Shown: positions 35,340 to 46,096 of the stretch, one piece after another
Layout: every line of letters starts with the position of its first letter
How positions within the stretch are numbered: the stretch's first letter is position 1
Source: Adineta ricciae
Lineage: Eukaryota > Rotifera > Eurotatoria > Adinetida > Adinetidae
Assembly (NCBI GenBank): GCA_905250025.1
Contig: CAJNOJ010000063.1
Coordinates: 62,001 to 126,000, forward strand
Direction: 5' to 3'
DNA length: 64,000 nt
Notes under the pieces: generated by a model
Told to the model about the DNA's origin: nothing
The model's input: the letters and a program-made list of their open reading frames with translations, nothing else
The model's database searches: none
Made by a program: the position numbers and the translations under genes

Positions 35340-37155
35340 CCCACGAGAAAACTTTGAAACAGATACCGCTGATCGCCGCGGTTTTTTCATAATGGCTGCG
35401 GTTATACCGTTGAAGGTCGCTGTGTCGAAAAGAAACCGCGATCAACAGCGGTGTGGTGCAGTGCAACATAAATATATCGCGGTATGTTGAAAACAAATCG
35501 CGACGTGATCACCGTTCAAGACCGCGGTTTCGAAAATGCGCGGTGAAATGTAGATTAGCAGCGGTATTTGAGAGACGCCATCTGCCACAAGTTTATATTC
35601 TGCGATCTTCAAATTTTCCCTAAGGATATCGGTGTCCAGAATACTTTAGTTCTTGTTTTTAATTAGACTTTTCATCTATTTTTTGTTATGGGAATGTATC
35701 GCAACAACTTCGATACTTTAAATCACGGTACGATAAAAAGGAATTCAAACTCAAATCGATGTATCTCTCTTTTAGTTGATAAACGGCATGATTTACTAGA
35801 AAAGTTAACGAGAGAATATAAACGCACTTGTTTTTTATCAACCTATAATAAACTGAGCATCCTCTCTATTATTATCTGTCTTGAAATGTACCTTGAAGAT
35901 ATTCAAACAAGGAGTACTTTGTTACAGATAAGCTCACCCATGTGGATAATATTCATCGTTAGAGGTATATAAAGATTTAATAAACGTCAATTTGCTCTCA
36001 TACATGTATTTCATTAAAAATTTAGTTTATCGTTGAAACTCAAACGTAGATTCACTGCAAAAAAATCCGTAGGGAATAATAAACCCTCCAAAGGGATTTA
36101 TTAAACTGATTAATTCGTTGAGATACATTTTTTTTGTTTATTAGCATCATAAATCTTTTGATATAACCTAAAACGTTTATCAGATTGCAACATATAAAAT
36201 ACTTTTTTGAGTAGATCACAAGAGACAGTATATCAAAAGATTTATGATGCTAATAAACGGAAGAAACGTATCTTAAAGAGTTTACCAGTTTGATAAATCA
36301 TTTTGGAGAGTTTATTATTCACCACAGATTTTTCAGTGTTGTACAAATCTTTTTTGACGGATACATTTGAGATACGTGTACTAAATACTATATGTGTTGT
36401 TTTCTCAAAATATCGATTTACAGATATAGCAGTTATGATCTCTCAACTCGTTAGGTCATTTAACAATACGCAGTATCACGATCAATCAACTACACGATTG
36501 TAATAAACGAATGTTTTTCTTCTAAGTGTAACTTCATCAAGATAGATTATTCATTTAAACATCACTAAGCATCAATATAGATGATAAATAGGAGTCTTTC
36601 AGCTACATAGTGCATAGTTTATTGTCATTTGAGCATCTAGAGAAGTTAGAAAAATTGTGAAATCTGTAGAGGTCTTTAGTATTCGTCAGACTCATATAAA
36701 CCCACTAGTAAATGAAACGCATCGATCGAAATCGGAAAGTTTCTCGATACAGACAAGAAAGACTATATCACTCAATCTTAATATGAACATCACCAGATGG
36801 TTCAATGGAATTAGGGGACTACAATCATAAGGTAAGCCGTTCAAATCTAATTAAAAGAATAAGAATAAAAAATAGGAAGTGGTATCTAATGAGCTGACCG
36901 AGGTGTGAAATGTCCATGTGAAGATAGTAGATGATAATGAGATAGATAGCAGTGATGATATACCACCATGATGGCGAATTACTTTTTTTTCGAAAAACCA
37001 TTAATAACCGCGGTATTATCGCACCGCGGTTTCGGCCGGCGTGAGAGAACCTAATAAAAGGTCTGACTTTCGCGGTTCAATTAAACCGCCGACAGCAACG
37101 CCCTCTCGCACCGTGATCTACTGCGGTTTTGATCGAAAAAATTTTTTCCCGGGTA
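35338..37155. mobile_element. candidate non-autonomous DNA transposon with CCGCGGT-type subterminal motifs
   Basis: Two GC-rich clusters, about 35362-35575 and 36998-37130, stand out from AT-rich surroundings. Each has several copies of CCGCGGT/CGCGGTT or its reverse complement in both orientations. The outer ends begin TACCCACGAGAAAA (35338) and, on the other strand, TACCCGGGAAAAAA (from 37155). They can be aligned inward as a degenerate terminal inverted repeat that includes ACCGC and GATC. Both ends are flanked by TA if the element is taken as 35340-37153. No transposase ORF is evident between them. Clustered subterminal motifs plus inverted ends are typical of cut-and-paste DNA transposons. 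Superfamily not determined. Confidence 0.45.
36053..36338. mobile_element. foldback/MITE-like element with ~110 bp inverted repeats
   Basis: The left arm starts CACTGCAAAAAAATCCGTAG and runs to about 36165. The right arm, read on the other strand from 36338, starts CACTGAAAAATCTGTGG. Both contain GAATAATAAAC(C/T)CTCC and, innermost, GTTTATTAGCATCATAAATC. The arms match over about 110 bp and flank a ~65 bp loop. There is no coding capacity. Size, long inverted repeats and CACTG termini fit a miniature inverted-repeat transposable element. No unambiguous target-site duplication was found. It lies inside the larger candidate element. Confidence 0.75.
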
Positions 37156-37251
37156 TGTAAACCGAGAATGTTTTTTTTAGCATATGATTTTCTCGTATGC
37201 ATCGATGTCTTGCCTTCTATGTTACTTGTGAGACACTTTTGCTACAAGTAG
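37156..37251. other. short spacer
   Basis: DNA between the candidate transposon end and the truncated NAAA copy. Nothing else is seen. Confidence 0.3.
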
Positions 37252-37900
37252 TTAAACTATGATTTCATTGATCATCGAAATAGTTTTCGTTTCAGCTGCA
37301 TGAGACTGATCGAGATATAGCCGGATAATGTGTTGCCATCTGATTGCTGCTGATAAACCAAGATCTACAGTGTAATGGAATGGAACAGGTAAATCTGATG
37401 ATATTTTACAAATAAATGATGACATTAACGACACTGTTTTGTATTTTCGGTTTGAAAACTTCATTGGAACTGGTTTTCTAAAAGAATAACTTTGTATATT
37501 AGTAATGCATCACGAAGCGTAATGACGCCTGTAACCATTTGTTGCATGGAACACACAATATATCTATGAGTCAATCACAATGTCATTATCCTTGAGACCG
37601 ATTGTGAATCACTTAGAAGAATTAGTCATTGTTCTGCATGAAGAATGAATCAGAATGAAGTTGATTTTCTATACTAGGAAAGGAAAATATTCGAAGCAAC
37701 CATGGAAACTCAGATATAAACGAGCCGAGAAATAAAAGTTACCGTTGGTATTAATGCAGAGAGCACACAGAAAAGGACATCGGGTCTATTTTATCTCAAG
37801 GTACTTCTCTCCATCCAAGATGCATTAGATCGAGTATTTTTATATAAAACTTATGCTCACACTCCATCTCTCCGCACTCGAAGTTCAAATAATTTTGTTA
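37252..37900 (-). pseudogene. truncated copy of the NAAA-like gene 5' end and its upstream region
   Basis: The minus-strand frame from ATG 37425 reads MSSFICKISSDLPVPFHYTV, then IRWQHIIRLYLDQSHAAETK and ends at MINEIIV. This parallels the first ~55 codons of the complete gene at 39526-41167 (MSSLICQVPSDVSVPPRYIV; VRWQHILRLYLDEFHAIEKK). It then breaks off, with no further NAAA sequence. The DNA upstream of the ATG (37441-37620) also aligns with that of the full gene (for example ATTAGTAATGCATCACGAAGCG against ATTAGTATTGCATCATAAAGCG). Beyond it, 37690-37870 aligns with the promoter of the small gene at 46097 (shared ACCATGGAAACTCA and TCAAGGTACT). It is a non-functional segmental copy. Confidence 0.7.
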
Positions 37901-39117
37901 ATGTCTCCGTATTCTGCGCTCGTCGAGCATGGCGATCTAGTCATGTTTTATGTGATCGATCCAAATATTCAAAGCGCATTTGAAACTGCGACATTATCTT
38001 AATACTGATGTTGTTTGAAATGACAATATTATGAGGAAGACTCATTGAAATTATATTAATACAATACTTACAGGAAAAAGAAACAAGATTGTAAAAATAT
38101 GTGAGGGCGTAGAAATGGGGATTAAATATTTTTGATCACCAGATTTCAAAGTTCATTCATTATCTTTATTTTTTAGATTGTATCAAAAAATAATGATCAT
38201 ATGTATATGACAACAAGAAAAAATAGAGAATTGAATTCGATAAAACTTATTTAACATAAGTTTTTGTTAACCTTTTTTGGACGTTCTCTTCCTTTTCGTT
38301 TACTCAGTGGCTAAACACGTGTTTTTTCCCTAGCAAGACCAACCGAATTTTTACATGAATATACTTTCAAACCAACAGAACATGTATATGATTCCAATGG
38401 AACAACTAACGAGCAAGATTTTTTTTACACTAAAAATTCATTGAATGTACTTCAATCCGATTGAATAGCAGACAATTTGAGATAACGAAATGTTATTTCA
38501 ATGAGCAAAGTAGAGATGATGCAATGGTCTCTTTTGTAAATTTTGATGATCTAATATATCTTTTTGAGATGATCATTTGTATGTAGGCTGTTTGGTGATC
38601 AAAACTATTTCCATCTGTGCAAATGTGCTGTGCTCACTGTTCTCCACATAACACTGATGCACTCTTGGAGATTTTTTCTGTGTGAAAGACGTTGCATCTG
38701 GAAAGATACATGCATAGGTGAATCTATACATAAATGTGACGAATTTGTATCGGTACACCATAAATATGTGATGGAATAGTCGGCGTATCCGCTATTCGTT
38801 TACTTTGAACTGTTTAGTACGATGAACAAGTCTGATTCGTAATTTTTATATAGGTTGGTCAGTATATTTTTCAAAGATATCCCCCCCCCCCCCCTTTTCT
38901 TAATTATGAAAATAATTCGTTCCAGAGTACTCAGTAAATGCTTTAAAAAATATTCTTGTGAATACAAATCAATTGTACACGTCAGGAATCTGATTTATCA
39001 TATTTTATTCAGAACATACAACATTTTTTTCCCATAGTTCGGTTATTTCTTGACTAGCTTATTGAAAAATGATCATCTATAGTACAACATCCGATCATAT
39101 ATATATATATATATAGA
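37901..39117. other. intergenic, poly-C and AT tracts, no gene
   Basis: 1.2 kb with a 14-base C run (about 38881-38894) and an (AT)n tract at about 39098-39114. No supported ORF. Confidence 0.4.
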
Positions 39118-39432
39118 TTAATCGTACACCCGAAGCAGCGCTGTAATACTTGTTTCACACGTCGGACATTTAAGTAAACCGTGTCCGCATTGCACACACA
39201 CATTGAAGTGTCCACATGGTACTAGTGCCAGCGCACGACTTCTTGTTGAACATACAACGCAAAGAGTATCAGTATTTGATAATGATGAGGAAGACATTTG
39301 CACAATATTATTGATTGATTTATTTATCACTCTGCTATCTTGTGCAACAACCTTTTGTCGAACAAAGTTTGAAATGAAAAGGGAGAAAACGGACACGATG
39401 TTATGTTTTGTCATAACGTGTAGTATATGCAT
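39118..39432 (-). CDS. short RING-finger protein (IAP/neuralized-type RING)
   Basis: Single open frame. The C-terminal 46 residues form a complete C3HC4 RING: CVVCSTRSRALALVPCGHFN, VCVQCGHGL, KCPTCETSI. The LVPCGH plus short-loop layout is the kind found at the C-termini of IAP, neuralized, mindbomb and LRSAM1 E3 ligases. The whole ORF is only 104 residues from ATG 39432. An internal ATG at 39297 (MSSSSLSNTD) would give a 59-residue protein that is almost only RING. No BIR or neuralized domain is visible upstream. It may be a stand-alone mini-E3 or the last exon of a gene whose 5' part is lost; it sits in a rearranged, gene-poor region. Confidence 0.5.
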   Translation of the reverse strand: MHILHVMTKHNIVSVFSLFISNFVRQKVVAQDSRVINKSINNIVQMSSSSLSNTDTLCVVCSTRSRALALVPCGHFNVCVQCGHGLLKCPTCETSITALLRVYD

Positions 39433-39525
39433 CGAGAATGTTCTTTTTCACATGAATCATTCTACGATTCAATGTCTCATTTTTCTACATTATTTTCACG
39501 GAAAAAAATACAAACATGCAATCAT

Positions 39526-41167
39526 TCATCGTTTAATGAAAGTGTGTGAAGCACTTTTGCTACAAATATTTGAATGCTGATCCAATGAATAACAACATGA
39601 CCAATGCTGTTTACCGATAGAGGCTGCTTTACCCAAATGGAAACCACATTTTAAGTAAGAGCAGTCGTCGTACTTTGCATGCCATTTGCCACTATGTGCA
39701 CAATCACCACCTGAATTATCATTGATATCAAATTCACGTTTACATTTATGACAAATATGAGTGGATGGTATCGACGCACAGGAAGAAATTGTCTATTGAA
39801 AATAAAAACAAGTCATTCTTGTTCAGTATAAAATTCTAGTAACCTACTTTCAACTCATTTATTGGGATAAATTGTGATTGTTCTTTCGATCGAAATTGAA
39901 TATCATCCTGTGGATATCGCGTATGATAAATATCATATTCTGGACACATGAATGTTCCATAAATTGTGATATTGTTGCATATTGGATATTCGGATATTAA
40001 CTACAAGTAAGTAGATTGATAAATTTCTACTCGATTGCTCGTATATGGAATTACCTTCCATAAGTTTTCTTCATTGATTGTTTTCATTTGGTTTAGCAGT
40101 TGTTTCGATAAATCCCGACGTCTAATCGAAAATAGAATATCTTCATTTGGCTCTGAACTCCAATGATCCATATTTGTTTGTATAATTGTTCCATGTTCAG
40201 ACGCGATCCATCTTTTCATAAAACAAAGGTGTCTGAATATATAAATGTTTACACTTTATAATTTACCTTTTCTCTTCCGTATTTTGTTTTCGCGTTAATA
40301 AGGTTCCAATTGTTTGACTTTGCTTTGTTCCACACACGGTAAAATAACATGGGGCAATAATTGTTGATTGCGCAAGTTGTTCAACAGCCATTTCATAAGT
40401 ATGTGTTGACTCCAAGATTTCCCGAACAAGAAAACCAATTGGCCAACCGCTTATAAATTAATAAAAAAAAATGTCACTAGACAGAAAATCTCAGTATAAA
40501 ATCGAGATTGTTTACCTTGCTAGAGCTGTTTTTAAATTTGTTGTTAATGCTCCACCTGTATGTCGGAAATTCACCGATACAGAATATCCATTATGTACTC
40601 TCATTCCAGTCAGAATCCCAATGTATCCAATCCATGTTGTTGCTTTAAAAATCGTTTGATTATTTTTTTGAAAGTCAACATCTAAATTTGAAAATATAAT
40701 TTAACTTTTGACGTGAATCAGAAATCAATACCGATTGTTAATGGTTTCAAGAAATCTAATTCCCAGTCCATTGTTCGAATATGTATTGGAATCTTTGTTT
40801 GTTTATCTTGACATACAATCGATGTACAACATGCGAAACATTCGTAGACAAATTGAATCAAAACTAATTTTCCTAATGGTATTCCTGTTTCTTGAGAAAA
40901 TCCTTTTAATTCTTCACCGTAATAAACTAATCCCAATCTTGTTATACCAGACATAACTGCTGATAAAACTGTTTCAAGTATTGGACCTGTCCATTGACCA
41001 ATGATTTCACTAACCATTGAATCAATTTTCTTTTCAATTGCATGAAATTCATCGAGATATAACCGAAGAATGTGTTGCCATCTAACTGCTGGCGGTAAAT
41101 CAAGATTTACAATGTATCGCGGTGGAACCGATACATCTGACGGTACTTGACAGATAAGCGAAGACAT
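39526..41167 (-). CDS. acid ceramidase/NAAA-like amidase with C-terminal CHORD-like Cys/His domain
   Basis: About six exons on the minus strand, starting ATG 41167-41165 and ending TGA 39528-39526. Residues 1-330 match N-acylethanolamine acid amidase/acid ceramidase. There is an N-terminal PPRYIVNLDLPPAVRW, FVYECFACCTSIVCQD with the nucleophile Cys at about 114, IRTMDWELDFLKPLT (the Arg/Asp pair), ATTWIGYIGILTGM, and late TNMDHW and NNITIYGTFM. These enzymes are Ntn hydrolases that self-cleave before the Cys and hydrolyse fatty-acid amides in lysosomes. After the amidase comes an extra ~85-residue Cys/His domain (CHKCKREFDINDNSGG, CAHSGKWHAKYDDCSYLKC, HWSCCYSL, ICSKSASHTF). It resembles CHORD zinc modules. 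No signal peptide is visible at the conserved ATG, which is odd for a lysosomal enzyme. Confidence 0.8.
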
Positions 41168-41435
41168 CAAGGGTAATGCTTTTGTTTCAAACAACTATTT
41201 TTCAAAAATATTGTAGTATATATTAGTATTGCATCATAAAGCGAAATGTCGACACGTGGCAATTCATCACAAAGAACATAAACATAAATATGAGTCAGTG
41301 ATATAACAATAAATCATATAATCTCAACTCTGAATCATCTAAAAATGTCAACTAGAGACACACATCGTTCAAACCAACTTTATTCTGTTCGATAGTGTGC
41401 ATATATATATAAAAGAAGGTTTTTCTGTTTATTCA
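41168..41435. promoter_or_regulatory. upstream region of NAAA-like gene, present in further copies
   Basis: The DNA upstream of the ATG aligns with 37441-37620 (same order, same orientation). Its distal part (41285-41410; TGAATCATCTAAAAATGTCAAC, TTTATTCTGTTCGATAGTG in separate blocks) aligns with 45745-45850 (TGAATCATTTGAAAACGCCA, TTTATTCTATTCGATAATG). It carries TATATATATAAAAG at about 41401-41414, on the side facing away from NAAA. Confidence 0.55.
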
Positions 41436-41984
41436 CTATGAGGGGGAGGATTAAAACTGATGAAAATATGTCTTAATTTACAGCAGATACCTCCACTAGG
41501 TGTTCTATAAAATGAGAGTAATAAATTCTCTAAATAGTGACTTCAAAATCATAGTCTGCAGTGTGACGTGTAACGCGTTTAAGCTGATAAACAGAAGAAA
41601 AATGAATTTGATGTATTTTTTTGAGTATTTGTTGCAATTTCTGGCAAATTAATTGATAGATTCTACATAACGTTTATTCTGATTAGAATACTTTCCTAAA
41701 TATCATTCAACAGAATTTTCGATTATTATAAAAGTAATACAAAAAGTATTTTCCTTGAATATCTTTTTTCTGTATCAAAGTATAATCAAAATGTTCATCC
41801 GTCTTTTTATTTATTGAAATAATTTTGAAAACGAATACGAATTATATTTCATCATAATTCACGATCTCAATTTTCTCGTTATATCGCCAATCCCATTTAT
41901 TTCTTAAGTTTCATTAATCAACTTTTCGCAATTATTCTTCTTATTTCAAAAGCATTTCGACAAAACTCCTATGCATTCTATCTT
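41436..41984. other. intergenic, possible degenerate MITE remnant
   Basis: CACTATGAGGG at 41436 and AAATAGTG at about 41533-41540 could be weak inverted ends. The following ATGTATTTTTTTGAGTAT (about 41613) resembles the centre of the 36053 element. Not convincing on its own. No gene. Confidence 0.25.
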
Positions 41985-42578
41985 CTTTCTATATCACCAT
42001 TCATTTTTATTCGATTGATAATGAGTACAACATTAGTTATTATTTCCATGTCATTTACGATCAATTGAACTTCTTTTATTGTCAAATTCGAAGTCTTGTT
42101 GATTTATCATGTTCTCTTAATGCAATTACACTTTTATATTTAGTTATAATTGATCAAAATTTGCGAATTTGTATTCGTCCACAATGGTCAAACATTAAAG
42201 TTGCTCATCGTCTTACAATTTTTGTTTCAATTTTTTGAATTTGTCATAGTATATTGTATGTGACATATTTTCGACAAATATCACCAATAAATAAAGATAT
42301 TTGTATATCAGTTGATCCTATTTTCAACAATATCACATTTATGGATAACCGACCCTTTTCCTTTCGTTGTAGTGATATTTTGATTGACGACTTATCGAAA
42401 TACGCGAATATTAACAACTCGAACAGATCCATTGGTTCATCATGAATTGGATAAACAATTAATAGCAATGGATTTTGTTGAAATTTGTGTTTATGTTTTT
42501 ACACAAGTGTCTTATTTAGTTACAAATAGATTTGTATTGTTTAGTATAAATCGTGATCCAGTTTTCGTTGCTAAATAG
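41985..42578 (+). pseudogene. rhodopsin-like GPCR pseudogene
   Basis: Translating in shifting frames recovers pieces of a bdelloid-type orphan GPCR in the correct order. They include a TM3/loop stretch (CSLNAITLLYLVIIDQNLRI, then IRPQWSNIKVAHRLTIF), a TM4-loop stretch (CHSILYVTYFRQISPINKD), and a TM6 region (VHHELDKQLIAMDFVEICVY, then YLVTNRFVL). At least one in-frame stop (after FVSIF) and two frame changes separate them. No complete seven-helix frame exists and no 5' end is found. It is clearly a dead relative of the intact receptor at 26335-27375 or its family. Confidence 0.65.
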
Positions 42579-43205
42579 AATCTAATCAGTACTTTTACAC
42601 TTATTTTGAATATTTGAACTGATGGAGTGAAATATTTTGTTTTTATCTTTTTTTTAGAATTTATTTTCTACATATATACGTGTATCGAAACGTGTCTGTC
42701 GTCAAGTGAAATATGTTCTATATGAATCGAAGTCAATAGAATTGAATTAATCTTGATGAAACTGTAACGGAATATGAAGATTTTTATTGAAATGATATTT
42801 CATTTCAAGAATCTAAGAGTCAGAGTGTAGAATGGCGAATAGCTGAATGATTGAAATAGTTAGAAAGTTAAAAACTCGAATACTGGAATTATAAGTTTTA
42901 TATTCCCATAGAGTTGATGATTTCCAGTATTTTTCTCTCTCACAAGAATAGAACGCTGTTTCTTCTCAACGTCTGAAAGTACAGTCTGCGCAAATAGAAA
43001 ACTTGACACTGTACAATAGTGATCATAAATAGATTGATGTATTTTCTTTTGAATGAACAAAATGATGTAATGAAATAAAACATGGCTAAATTCAATTCAG
43101 ACACGAGTGAAGTATGGCAGAGAATAAAAACAAGCGTAATGATGAAATGTGTATGTCAAAGAGAAAACAAATAGAATATTGTTTAGCGCTGAATAATGAA
43201 GATGG
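42579..43205. other. intergenic, no gene seen
   Basis: AT-rich DNA without a supported ORF. Confidence 0.35.
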
Positions 43206-44533
43206 TTAGTTTAAAGAACATGAAATACAGTAATGATTCGGAGCAGAAATATTGCCAACACCAGTGCAACAACCACCGAAACCTGTACAGCCATAACCAG
43301 ACGCACAATCAAAATTTACAGTGCTATAGGCATTACGGTGAATAGTATAAATACCACCGGAACAAAATGTGGACGTAGAATAGCAAGTACCGTTACTTCC
43401 GACACTACCAGTAGGGGTACCGAATGCACCAAGAGGGATAGTTTCACAAAATCGATCACAAGTGGTAGAGGCACTACTACTATATGTTCCACCACTAGAA
43501 CATGTATTTGCACAGGTGGCTAAATAATAAAATAAGGAGATATACAATGTGATAATGTGTTTCAATATATACCTAATGAAAATCATATTAAGAATTTTGA
43601 CTCATTTCACTTAAAATGAAATAATGAATTTCCTAATTGGAGTTAAAATATAAATGGATCATCAACAAACTCATATCACTTCAAAAATAGATGCATAGAG
43701 ATTTACATAGTGATGCAGAGTTAGGAAAGAATAGGAATAGATTGAGGATAGAGGGAATAAAGTCTAAGAAATAGCTGAAAACTAAATTCATTCTTGAACT
43801 TGTAGGAAATAAAAGTTATACTAATGTATTTTCCATTTATACTATGAATCAAATCAGACAGATAATCGTAATTTGAATGTAAGTTTTAGAATAAAGAAGC
43901 AGTTTAGTATTAGTTGAGAAATATGACTATTGCGAAATGAGCAGAGTTTAAGACAACGAAAGAACTTTTTTGTGGAAGAGCCTAGTTTGCTTACGAGCTG
44001 TGGTAGTTGTAGTAGTAGTGGTAGCAGTTGTTGTTGTAGTTACAGTTGTTGTTGTCGTAGCTGAAAAAAGATTATTCTTCAATACAATTTTATCATGCAG
44101 TGAAAATTTCATCTCTCTAATACTCTATTTTTTAGTCTCAAAATCAAGATTTTCTCATAATGATTCCTTAGTATAGACCTGAAATGCTCCGAATGGATGT
44201 TTTCAATTTCTACTTACGAGCGAACAATCGTCTATTATCAATGGCAGTCATTGTAATGAAACCTATTTGCGACATCATATTTCCATATTGTTGAATAATA
44301 TCAACAAATAGTTCACATCGATTATTTGATGAATTGAAAGTAACTGTACGACATTCTGTATTTGCTAAACAAGTAGCTTCACATCTGATTAAATTTGACA
44401 CGTAAACGATAGTGGAAGATGAGCATCCTGGATTATTACATTGATATTGAATATTGTTTATTTTAAATAATTTCAATGTGCGAATATTCTGAGCATTTGA
44501 TATAACAATAAAAAAAAATAAGCAAGTCCACAT
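43206..44533 (-). CDS. secreted PAN/apple-like protein with Thr-rich linker and Cys-rich C-terminus
   Basis: Minus-strand gene. The first exon (about 44219-44533) encodes a signal peptide (MWTCLFFFIVISNAQ) and a PAN/apple-like domain with cysteines at YQCNNPGC, IRCEATCLANTECRTVTF and NRCELF. A short exon at about 43999-44060 encodes an almost pure Thr linker (TTTTVTTTTTATTTTTTT). A longer intron (~475 bp) leads to the last exon (43206-43523). This encodes a Gly/Ser/Cys-rich module: CANTCSSGGTYSSSASTTC, CETIPLGAFGTP, CYSTSTFCSGG, CASGYGCTGFGGCC. The layout indicates a secreted, probably mucin-type O-glycosylated adhesion protein. PAN modules bind proteins or carbohydrates. I do not know an ortholog. 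It lies between two copies of duplicated promoter DNA. Confidence 0.6.
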
Positions 44534-46019
44534 ATGGGAATTGAAGTTAGAAATGATTGAAGTAGAAACGTGTTAGGTCTGTATGTTTCGCTCCACAGAT
44601 GTGCATCTTTGTATTCTATTCAAAGTGATTGAAAGTAGCTTTCTTTTTTCTTATTGTTTCCAGATATTAATGAAATACTTTGCAACAACTGTAATACACT
44701 AAATGTGCACTACATATTCACGTCTAGTCTCTTTTTTCGTTAACTATTTCTATACATTATTCTTATTATCTCAAATAATATTCATTGAGAAGCGATATAT
44801 AATAACTTGAGAATCGCGTTAAATTAAAATGCCATGTTACTCTACTAAATTCAAAACACATCTTCTAACGAGATTTTTTTTCAAAAACGATAATAATTTT
44901 TTGATTATGTTGAAAGGCTTAGACCAAGCGTGTCTGTTATAATCAAAATATATTTTTGGTTGTTTTGTATTTAAATACATTTCTTCTTTGTTCAATAAAA
45001 GTATTGACATATGTTAGAAAAAATAGAAGCTCAAATAGATTAAAAGTGTAGAAATAATCAGTGCGTCATTACTCACATTTCTTTGAAATTTCTTCATCAA
45101 CTATTTCTAAAAAATGAAATAAGAAAAGAGCGAATTCTTCGAAATTTTTTCGCTGCATCTCTTGATAGAGAAGAGAAATTACTTCGAGCATATCCTCACA
45201 TGAAATAACATTTTTATAAGAAATATCAGCAACAAAGTACATCTTTCATTATATTCTAATCGAATTATTCTTCTGAATCTGCTACTGCGATAGAAAACGA
45301 ATGTTTTTGTCATAAAACATGATTAAGAGTTTGAATAACGGAACAGTAAAATATGATTTGGTTGATGATCTCATTCCAATGTATAATGTTTTGTTTCTTC
45401 GAAATTGTTTTATCATTCCATTTGAAATTTTGCTCAAACTATTCAAATTTCTTTTACCACGCGCTGGAATTGCTTTTTGTATAAGAAATACAGAATTCAA
45501 CTTAAAACAGATGTATCATCTCGTGTATTACTCACAGTTAAAACCAATGTTCGTCTGAATAAACTTGTAATTGCTTCATCGAAAAAGAATTTTTTCTTAC
45601 AAAGAATAGATGTGGCAAATCTGTTTAAATATTTTCAATCACACCGATACATATTTATTACATATAAGATACAAAATATCGGATAAAGGTATATAGTATC
45701 CATTTACCCATTCTTATTCTCACGTTCCAAGATGAATATGAGTTAATGAGATGATTATATTAAATCAAAATTAACTTTGAATCATTTGAAAACGCCAACC
45801 AAAGACGAAAATTATTCGAGGCAATTTCTTTATTCTATTCGATAATGGATGTATAAGAATAAATGGCGATGTTTCAAGTCACAAAGAATATTTAAGGTGA
45901 CCATGGAAACTCAAGTATGAAAAAATGAAAACTAAAATTTCCTGTTAGTGGCGATAAAAAAAAATATAAAAAAGGTCGTTAAGTTTGTTTTATTTCAAGG
46001 TACTCTATACTCTCTGACA
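44534..46019. other. intergenic; duplicated NAAA/small-gene upstream DNA at right end
   Basis: About 1.5 kb. Minus-strand open stretches at about 45072-45258 (MYFVADISYKNVISCEDMLE...) and 45282-45500 have no recognised family and are not called. From about 45735 the sequence aligns with 41285-41410, and from about 45890 with 37690-37870. Confidence 0.4.
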
Positions 46020-46027
46020 TATATAAG
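46020..46027 (+). promoter_or_regulatory. TATA box (TATATAAG)
   Basis: TATATAAG lies 70 bp upstream of the ATG at 46097, a good distance for a start site near 46050. The truncated copy at 37.8 kb has TATATAAA at the same relative place. Confidence 0.55.
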
Positions 46028-46096
46028 CACGCGAGCGAGAGTGACAGACATTTTCGTTGCTGTAAACGAATCAAACGCAAGACTTTCTTTTTCGTC

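Noticed and set aside
35688-35972. 94-codon plus-strand frame inside the candidate transposon
   Set aside because: No transposase motif (no DDE/D pattern, no HTH) and no homology recognised.
43233-43523. Plus-strand Thr/Ser-rich open frame
   Set aside because: Antisense of the Cys-rich exon of the PAN protein.
45072-45500. Minus-strand open stretches MYFVADISYKN... and KAIPARGKRNLNS...
   Set aside because: Plausible exon-like pieces but no family, no consistent joining; left uncalled.
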